From: Chara braunii
Lineage: Eukaryota > Streptophyta > Charophyceae > Charales > Characeae
DNA: 31,570 nucleotides
NCBI GenBank assembly: GCA_003427395.1
Contig: BFEA01000163.1
Span: 1,996,111 to 2,027,680 of the forward strand
Direction: 5' to 3'
Shown here: positions 20,707 to 28,053 of the stretch, piece by piece
How the letters are laid out: the number at the start of each line of letters is the position of its first letter
Position numbering within the stretch: position 1 is the stretch's first letter
Program-made: the position numbers and the translations under genes
The notes under the pieces: generated by a model
The model's input: only the letters and a program-made list of their open reading frames with translations
Databases searched by the model: none
What the model was told of the DNA's origin: nothing

Positions 20707-21581
20707 AGCGCCATCTGGCGCTGGGAGAACTGACGGGGACTTAGTGTCCCCACGAAAAGTAACGGGCACCCGTTTTTCGGGCAGCCCTTTCAGATCAAGG
20801 TAGGGTTTTCCTTTTCTTTTTTTTTCTCTTTTCGATTTTTTTCATTATTAGATTGTGCTTATATTTTTTTTTGGGTTTCTTTTGTTAGATTTGGTTTAGA
20901 TTTTTTTTCTTCTTTTTTTTTGTCTTTTTTTTTTCCCTGGTACCCGTTCGTTTTAAACGAACGGGCCAATGTGACTGTGCCAGACTGTTTCGTCGGACTT
21001 CCACCGACTCATCAGGAGGTTGGACCTCGACAGTCTGCCCAAAGGCAGCGACTGTGCCACCCTAGGCGGCGAGGTTCCTCAGAGAGAGAGAGAGAGACGG
21101 GTCAACTTACCTGCGCCCGTTGAGTTTAGAAACGGGCTGCAGTGTTCGCCTGCGCGCCCGAACCTGGCGCCAAGAGCGTCCGGGTACGGGCGCGAGGCAA
21201 GGGGGGGAAAGAAGACCCTGTTCAGCTTGACTCTAGTTCGACTCTGTGAGATGACTTGAGGAGGGGAACGTGCTCGTTCGTTTTCAAACGACAAGCTGCC
21301 CCTGCCTTAGGAAAACGAGAAAAAAAAAAACGAAAAGAAAAAAAGGGGGAGAAGTGGAAAAAAAAAGAAGGGAAACGGCCGCGGATCTAGCCGCGGCCTC
21401 GGTCCAAATGCAAGTTTAGAAGCATCTGGACTATGGATAGGCAGCAGACTGTTGGTTTCAACGGTCTGTAGCAAATGGCTGAGTACAACCATCTGTGTAC
21501 TGCGTCTGGCCGCGGGTGAGGGCCAGATGCACTTCCAAGGTTCAGAACTTGGTTCCCCTAGGGGAACATCAAGTTCCTTGG
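20707..21581. repeat. Array of short near-perfect hairpins
   Basis: Hairpins in order: AGCGCCA/TGGCGCT (20707-20722); GGGGAC/GTCCCC (20735-20751); AACGGG/CCCGTT (20761-20774); CCCGTTCGTTT/AAACGAACGGG (20943-20965, 11 bp); CAGACTGT/ACAGTCTG (20981-21037) enclosing GTCGG/CCGAC and GAGGT/ACCTC; CTGC-GCCCGTT/AACGGGC-GCAG (21111-21142, one bulge); GGCCGCGG/CCGCGGCC (21377-21398); CAGACTGTTG/CAACGGTCTG (21445-21468, one G-U); GCGTCTGGCC/GGCCAGATGC (21502-21530, one G-U); and the nested CCAAGG, GAACTTG, GTTCCCCTAGGGGAAC stem (21535-21581). T-rich (20812-20938) and A-rich (21311-21375) tracts and a GA tract (21080-21097) separate them. Confidence 0.6.
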
Positions 21582-21666
21582 CCTTTGATCGCGAGTTTGA
21601 TCTAGGGACAGGCTCTATTCCGAGATCTGGCTGGGGGCAAAGTAGCTGCCCTCAGCCTTCAGCCAG

Positions 21667-21675
21667 CTATAAAAG
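21667..21675 (+). promoter_or_regulatory. Possible TATA box
   Basis: CTATAAAAG is a good TATA match, flanked by AGCCAG and CTAGCCTG. No start codon with a credible ORF follows, so it could be chance or belong to a non-coding transcript across the minisatellite. Confidence 0.25.
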
Positions 21676-21922
21676 CTAGCCTGCCACCCAACAGCCTCAC
21701 ACTTGTGGCAATGCTGCTGGGGCATTCTACTTGAGTAGATGCTGGCTGGCTGGCTGCTGGTGTGATGAGGCGAAGTGTTGGAGGTCTGCAGAAGCACTTG
21801 GAGGAAGGAAGAGGCAGCCATAGCTAAAGGCTGGGAGCTTCTTGCCCCACCTTATGTGCTGTGCTGCACGCTGTGGGGAAGTCGTGGCCTTGAGGTTGCT
21901 GCTGGTTTTCTAGGAAGGTGTG

Positions 21923-22192
21923 GCGGAAGTGCTGCCGAATTTTTGCGGCAGCAGCACCTGTTTTCTTGGCGGAACAGCGGAAGCGTTGCCGAAATTGTGC
22001 GGCGGCAGTGCTGGTATTCTTGGCGGTACAGCGGAAGCGCTGCCGAATTCTTGCAGCGGCAGCACTGATTTTCTTGGCGGTACAGCGGAAGCGCTGCCGA
22101 ATTCTTGCAGCGGCAGCACCAATTTTCTTGGCGGTACGGCGAGGGTGCTGCTGGATTATGTGGCAACAGTATTTTACACAGGACTGCGAGAA
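21923..22192. repeat. 54-bp minisatellite, five copies
   Basis: Units starting GCGGAAG occur at 21923, 21977, 22031 and 22085, with a degenerate fifth at 22139. Each unit has an internal inverted repeat GCTGCCG...CGGCAGC. Because 54 is a multiple of three, frames stay open on both strands; none has independent support as a protein. Confidence 0.93.
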
Positions 22193-23671
22193 GGGGGGTT
22201 GGACGTTGCCGCAGGGACGGTACCGCCAAGGTGGAAGTGCACTTTGGAATAGAAAGGGTGTGGTGATCGTCTCGTTGAAGGCGTTACGGCACGCGGCACT
22301 TGTGAGAATTGCCGAGGCCGTTGTTATTTTTTTGCGGCATGCCGAGTAAGCGGGGATTGGGTCCGGAACCACCAAGCATTGCGGCAGGCAGGTAGTGACC
22401 TGACCTGGTATTTGGTGGGTTGAATTGGCGCTGTTTTTTGGTGGAAGGTGTGATGTTGAGGCTGTGGGATTTGAGAGTGGGACACTCTCCTCAACGGCGA
22501 GCTCGCTCTGTGTTGGTGAGCGGCGCCTGAGTCAGTGGTGGCACTTGAAGGAGGGGGTGGCTCGTCCTTGAGAACGGCCACAGCGGAGGTCTTGAGGCCG
22601 AACTTTTCTTGAGAGAATAACCGGCTTTCTTGAGTGAGCCTTCACAAAATTCACTCAAGGTCAGTGTGACTCAGTTCCTTTGCACGCCCGCGTGAACCCA
22701 CACCTTGCATGACCTTGCTTTGAATTCAGGGAAAAAGGTAGAGTAAGAGTGTGATGCCATGCGTGTGCAGAAAGGGCTGACTTGTTTTCGGGATGGATGA
22801 ATCTCCGGATTGTTTCTTTTCTTGATTGTGCAGGTAGATTGGGAGATGCATGAGAGAAGGAATCAGCATTGTTTGCTCGGGAGAATAATGGGGATGCTTA
22901 CCTTTTTCCCACTCAATCTGAATGCATGTGACAGAAAAGAGGAGGAACGAAAATAATAATGAAAGTGCAAACGGACGGGTGCCGAAAGAATGAAGGCCGT
23001 GGGAAAATTAAAAGAAAGGAAGACAAGGGAACACCTTAGTATCTCCCTAAGGATTTCCCCATTCTATCCCGAACGACCACTATCCTTCTATGCCCGTCTA
23101 AAAATATCTTACTTCTTTCTCTTGTCAATTTCGTCTAAGTCGACCCTTAGCCGGGAAGGCATAGACCGGTCGTCTGCACCTAGGGTCTAGGCTTCTTCTC
23201 TCTAGGAGGCATCTGAGGCGGGGGTTCGTTGCCTTAGGGGCCGGCCCTGTTATCGACTCGGAGCGGACCGCTTATGCGGGGAGATACCATGGTGTTGCGG
23301 TGGAGCCAGCCCAACTTTTGAGTCCTGACAATGTGTTCAGGCGAGGGGGAGGGGTATTCCAAACCACTTCCTAGAGGGTAGGGTGTCTTGAAGCTAGGGG
23401 CAACCACCTCCTCGTGCTTTCAGGGAACGGGGAGGCTGAATCTAGTACCCTGCTGGGTGGCCGTTTTAGGAGCCACCAACGCGTGGGAGGGCTGGCGCCA
23501 CAAGAAGCCCAACCCATGATTCAACTAGTGTTAAAGGAAGTGCAAATAGGCACTATTTTCGCGGTCGGACCGTGACATAAGAATCGCGGCCCGAAAAGGG
23601 GGGGTGAAAATTGAATATGGAAATTGGTATGCCTAAATTTATTTTGACAAAGTTACCGCTTCGTCGTTCAG
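22193..23671. other. Unassigned stretch upstream of the paired ORFs
   Basis: No recognised gene. The final 100 bases are AT-rich and end in a pyrimidine-containing CGCTTCGTCGTTCAG just before the ATG at 23672. A small G-run lies at 23599-23605. It may hold the promoter and leader of the paired ORFs, but no TATA box could be fixed. Confidence 0.4.
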
Positions 23672-24175
23672 ATGCTCGTGGGGACAATAATCTTCCGATT
23701 GTTCAGCACACGCGGGGTGGCGGCTAATTGGTTAGCGGTGCCGACACGATCCCGCGCCGGCATGATACGGAAAGGAAGGCTGGTGTACAACCCACTTGAG
23801 GTTTACTCGGAACGGGATGCGCCCCGATTCTGGGACGGGAGCGTGAGGAAACCACCGCGGAGTTATATTTTCTTGGTTGAACCAGACCAGCATGTTGTGC
23901 GATATGATTTTGCGCCTCCTATTCCATCACGATATTACGGAGACATAAACCTAGTTGTGGTTCACGAGGACTGTCCGGGAGTAGAGACCATTCTTGAGGT
24001 TAGAGGAATGTTCCTCTATACCGTACTCCACCTGAATGATCTGCAAGGTCTGTTCGGCCTCCTCCATCACGTGAGACGGGTCCGAGCGAATAGATTTAAT
24101 ATCATTCGCTCGGAACGTTTCGACGTCACCATGTTTTATGACGAGGCTTGTGAGATTTACGAGCGCCTCTCCTAA
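23672..24175 (+). CDS. ORF1 of a two-ORF cassette, unknown protein (167 aa)
   Basis: An uninterrupted frame of 167 codons starts at ATG 23672, directly after TTCAG, and stops at TAA 24173. The predicted protein is soluble, Arg-rich in the first 70 residues (TRSRAGMIRKG, SVRKPPRS) and alternates hydrophobic and charged residues afterwards like a folded domain: VVHEDCPG at about 108-115, then ILEVRGMFLY, then a C-terminal helix-like FYDEACEIYERL. I see no signal peptide, membrane segment or known catalytic motif. The spacing ILEVRGMFLY...LNDLQGL resembles YEVHGYTLYF...SNLQCL in ORF2, so distant paralogy is possible. Two perfect hairpins lie inside the coding sequence (TAGAGGAA/TTCCTCTA at 24001-24018 and TCCGAGCGAAT/ATTCGCTCGGA at 24081-24114). 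I do not recognise the family; it may be a host gene or part of an unknown element. Confidence 0.45.
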   Translation: MLVGTIIFRLFSTRGVAANWLAVPTRSRAGMIRKGRLVYNPLEVYSERDAPRFWDGSVRKPPRSYIFLVEPDQHVVRYDFAPPIPSRYYGDINLVVVHEDCPGVETILEVRGMFLYTVLHLNDLQGLFGLLHHVRRVRANRFNIIRSERFDVTMFYDEACEIYERLS

Positions 24176-24198
24176 CAGGTGGTTTCTTCGGTGTGCAG

Positions 24199-24732
24199 AT
24201 GCCTAGCGGACGGCGGGACCTCACTCATGCCAGATATCTACTGATTCGCGACACTACGGACGAGGAGCTGATCCGGCGAGCGGAGCGATTATTACTGGTT
24301 CGAGATGGAGCGCCCACGCGGTGGTTTGGTTTTATTGGCCTGCTCAGTGGTGGGCAGGAATTCTTTCCTAACTCGCGCGCGGATGTTCACGCCAATCTGG
24401 CCCGACTTCCATACGAAGTTCATGGATATACCTTGTACTTCCATTGTGCGAGCAACCTCCAATGCCTTTCTCGGGTCATTGTGAGCGTCAAAATTACCCT
24501 ATCCGGGGAGCGCTATGGCGTCGTCCAGATTAAGGACACCACGACCACACACTTGTTTCGGATGCGTCAGCCGTTCCGCGCCATAGTCTGGAAGCTCGCC
24601 TCACGGATGGCTTTTCTCTATGATACGCGGAAGGTTCGAGTCTCACGAGGTGGACGCGTCTCCACCTTTACGTTTGACGACGAGGAGCTTACGCGGCTCG
24701 ACCGGATAGAGGCTGAGGCCCGTGAGGGCTGA
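24199..24732 (+). CDS. ORF2 of a two-ORF cassette, unknown protein (177 aa)
   Basis: ATG at 24199 opens MPSGRRDLTHARYLLIRDTT and the frame runs 177 codons to TGA 24730. It lies 23 bases after the ORF1 stop in a different frame. The bases between, CTAACAGGTGGTTTC...GTGTGCAG, look like a branch point, pyrimidine run and AG of a 3' splice site directly before the ATG. The protein is basic, with RRAERLLLVRDG near residues 28-39, LPYEVHGYTLYF near 74-85, a long R/K-rich stretch, and an acidic end FTFDDEELTRLDRIEAEA. No membrane segment or known motif was found. Absence of stops and the similar size suggest real coding on one transcript or on alternatively spliced ones. An upstream in-frame GTG at 24193 is not needed. 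Function unknown. Confidence 0.45.
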   Translation: MPSGRRDLTHARYLLIRDTTDEELIRRAERLLLVRDGAPTRWFGFIGLLSGGQEFFPNSRADVHANLARLPYEVHGYTLYFHCASNLQCLSRVIVSVKITLSGERYGVVQIKDTTTTHLFRMRQPFRAIVWKLASRMAFLYDTRKVRVSRGGRVSTFTFDDEELTRLDRIEAEAREG

Positions 24733-24749
24733 CAGGTTTATCCCGGCTA

Positions 24750-24842
24750 AACGCACCCTCTCGAATCACGTGCCACGGTGCGTTGTGCTTATAGTAGGGT
24801 CACGTCCATGTGACTCTACAGGGGTATTAAAAAAAAAAAAAA
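24750..24842 (+). terminator. Hairpins and A14 tract after ORF2
   Basis: ACGCACC/GGTGCGT (24750-24783) and TAGGGTCAC/GTGACTCTA (24793-24818, one G-U) are followed by A14 at 24829-24842, about 97 bases after the ORF2 stop. This could be the 3' end of a retroposed, polyadenylated transcript or a chance A run; no AATAAA precedes it. Confidence 0.35.
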
Positions 24843-25864
24843 CACAATCTTGCGTATGTAGGCCACCAGATGGATAGTATCTGGATTGCCCCGATGATAG
24901 CACTATCATGCTCATGCATTGAGGGGTAATCGATCATTTAAACATAAACTGAGCAAAGCGAAGAATGAATATTTGAAAAGGTGCTGAGCGGGACAACGGG
25001 GACAAAGTAACAGAAGACAAAACAGTCCCACGCCAAGTAACCTGGTGTTGGCGATGGCTACTTCGTCATTCGTGGAACAGAGAGAGTAATTATCACTTAG
25101 GGGGACAAAGCGACTAACGAAGTTACACTCGCCCCTCCGAGTAGGTATACGTGATACGGAAGTGTGGTCGAACCGAGAGTTCAAACATCGACCACGAGCC
25201 AGATCATTTGTGATCTGCATGGCGTCAGCGGTATATATTTGTAGAAGCTGTGCGCGACGGATTTTCCGTCCGCGGACGACGGTATAATTGTCTCTTCGGT
25301 CATGCAGGCGGGAAATGATAACCCTGGCAGGTCGTCTCATCAAGTTAAAATGTTGTTATATATTGGTAGGGGATTATAAAGGGACTAGAATTATACATTC
25401 GGTTTCACGTTGGTTGAGGCCGTCCTAGTTGATCGACGCTTGCTCGTACCAAGGAGTTCAGCGCCCTCGAAAACGGACAACGTTCGGGTCCACTTAGCGT
25501 TAACCAAGCATACGTATACTCTAGCGAACGAGCAAACGCCCTCGGCTGACCTACCTCTGCAATTGCACGTAAAAGCTTTCGCATGTGGGTCGGTAGCTCG
25601 GTAGGGATACGCCCCTGAGGGTGGTGACAACCCCTCAGGGAAGGTAAGTTGTGCCCCGCGAGAACCTATCCTGTCGCAGGGGACCGCGGAATGTATAGCT
25701 AGCGCACCTGGCCTGAGCGACGAAGGGACAATGCAACCGCATCCGTTTCGGCGGTTCGTGGAATTATCTCTGCATCGTCCTAAGTTGTCTCTTGATTTTG
25801 GTTTGTTCTAACTCCTGCGTGACATAGCCGGGAGGGCCGTCGTTCACTCGAGGGCCGGTGCGCT
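24843..25864. other. Unassigned stretch up to the gypsy break point
   Basis: Two unbroken minus-strand frames (143 codons at 24912-25343 and 79 codons at 25391-25630) are not recognisable, and neither resembles integrase, which would be expected here if the gypsy element continued. Short hairpins are frequent: CCAGAT/ATCTGG (24867-24885), ATGATAG/CTATCAT (24894-24909), GTGGTCG/CGACCAC (25165-25195) and CCCTGAGGG/CCCTCAGGG (25613-25640). A donor-like AAG|GTAAGTTG lies near 25644. Confidence 0.4.
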
Positions 25865-28053
25865 CGACAACGCGTCAGCAACTTTGTTGTACTCACCTTT
25901 GAGGTACTGGGGCTCGAAGTCATATTGCTCAATGACTTCGATCCAACGTTTCAGCGCGTCGGAGAGCACAGGCTGAGTTCTCATCCACTTGAGGGTTTGT
26001 TGATCAGTCCTGACGATGAAGAACCTCCCAAGGAGATAGTGCCTCCAATGGGTTAGCGCTTTATAGATCGCGTACAACTCCTTCTCATAGGTGGACTTCG
26101 CCAACTTGTAAGACGACATCTTTTTGGACATGTACTCGACCGGCCTCAACCTTGGCCCCTCCTGCTGCGCGAGCACGGCACCAATGCCATATTGGCTGGC
26201 ATCCGTGGTTACTATGAACGGCTTGTCAAGATCATGAAGTTTAAGACCTCATGGTGTGTCAACGCATGCTTCAGATGTTTGAAAGCAGCGTCACACTTGT
26301 CTGTCCACTCCCACGGGGTGTCAAGTCGAGTCAGGTCGGTCAAAGGGGCGCCCACTATACTATAGTTCTTAACAAAGTTACAATAGTAGCCGGTCATCCC
26401 TAAGAAAGACCTCATCTTAGTCAGAGACTGAGGACGCGGCCAGTCACGAATGTTGGCTACCTTGGCGTCATCGGGCTTCAAACCGGGTGCAAGATCCGGG
26501 TGCGACCAAACTCTCATTTCTCCCTGTTGATCTTGAACTTGTGCTGCCGAAGGAGATTGAGGACTTTGTCTAAGTGCGCAACATGCTCCTCGACAGTTCT
26601 ACTAAAAATAAGTACGTCATCGAGGTACACAATGACAAACTTATCCAAGTAGTCCTGAAAGATCCGATTCATAGCGTGCTGAAAGGTGCCAGGAGCATTG
26701 CAGAGGCCAAAAGGCATCACCACAAACTCGTACAGACCGTACCTGGTCAGAAATGTGATTTTGTGTTGATCCTCGGGCCGAATTGCAATCTGATGGTACC
26801 CGAACTTCAGATCTATCTTACTGAAGTACCTACACCCTTGCACTTTATCTAGCAAGTCATCAATGCGAGGTAGGGGCTCTCGATTCTTGAGAGTGATGGC
26901 ATTGAGGCCCCTATAGTCAATGGACATCCTCAGAGTTCCCCCCTTCTTCAGCACAAATAAGACTGGAGATCCGTAAGGGGAGACACTCGGCCGGATCCAA
27001 CCCTTCTCTACGAGACCTTAGGATAGACCCTTCTCTAGAGTTCCTTGAGTTGCCGGCGAAACTCATCAAGCTCGCCTGGAGACATCCGATAGATCCTACC
27101 CTTCGGGATGCTAGACCCTGGGATAATCTCTATCACATGGACGACCTCCCTCTCGACAACTGCTGTCGGCTTTTCAAATAGATCAGGGTACTTAGCAACT
27201 ACTCCCTCTATCTTCGGCGGCATTTTCACCGGCTCGCCTACTGCAGAGATATAAACTACTACATACCCTCCGGATTTTGCTTATAATAGTTAGAACGCGG
27301 CCGCACACATGCATCCGCATGACTCAATCAGACTACTAGCTTTGAACTTACATAATCTGGCGGTCCCTCCACCCGGCAAAGTGTGTTTGACCACTTTTCG
27401 GTCCCAGCCAATCTGGGGCCATGCAACCCAGAGGTAGTACATACCTAACAAGATGTCCATAGGGAGATCATCGCTCACTAGGAACGAAACGCGATGTCTC
27501 AGTTCCCACACTCAACATTCTGAAGGTAGTCGTGGACTACCATGCGTTGTTTGTTGACACCGGTCGACTCCACAGGTCGACTCTGGCATTGCGCTTGCCC
27601 ATGTAAGCACAACCTCTTAACGCACGCGCGACTAATGAAGTTCCTAGTCGAGCAAGTGTCATAATAGGCCCCGCCGATGACTACCTCGCCGATGAACATC
27701 TCACCCCTAGGGGCTTTTGCCAATGTCGTCCAAGAAGCTACCGGGTCGGATTTGGACCACTCCTCCTCTAGCTTCTGTACGGACTCAAACACATTGATTG
27801 AACAGAGGCTCGATGGGTCTAAATATGTTTGCGGGACGACGGTGGAGTCAGTAGCTTGGGCCATCTCTCGAGATGGTGAGGGTGTGTCCACCACCTCGAC
27901 CCTAGCAGGAACAACTACTATTCTTACTGGCCCGACGCGTTTCCCGGAGCAGTGCCAGAACTGCTGGCCACGTTGCTGCCAACGGGAGCGGAGGATCCCA
28001 ACACCTGCCCCATCGTAGGCGGGGTCTTTTCGGTCACCTTCTTGTTTCGACAC
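25865..28053 (-). pseudogene. pol: pol of the minus-strand gypsy element: protease, RT, RNase H
   Basis: The frame opening at 28053 (used from 27944 after frameshifting) carries the retropepsin site as Y-Y-D-T-C-S-T-R-N-F-I-S near 27660-27635, with Cys in place of the active-site Gly, so the protease should be dead. DLPMDILLGMYYL (27290-27511) is the protease flap and C-terminal part in a shifted frame. RT runs from [17 protein letters not shown] (about 27005) through [46 protein letters not shown] and the catalytic YLDDVLIFS (26514-26954), then PRPQSLTKMRSFLGMTGYY in another frame. RNase H shows FIVTTDASQYGIGAVLAQ, YEKELYAIYKAL, RTDQQTLKW and YNKVADALS, so all four acidic catalytic residues are present. 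At least five frameshifts break it; one near 27010-27035 comes from a ~27-bp tandem duplication. Confidence 0.92.

Noticed and set aside
21923-22192. CRISPR-like array
   Set aside because: The 54-bp units are contiguous, with no unique spacers, and the window is eukaryotic; it is a minisatellite.
24912-25343. 143-codon minus-strand ORF as the missing integrase
   Set aside because: It has no zinc-binding HHCC pattern, no D-D-E spacing and no GPY/F module, so it cannot be called integrase.
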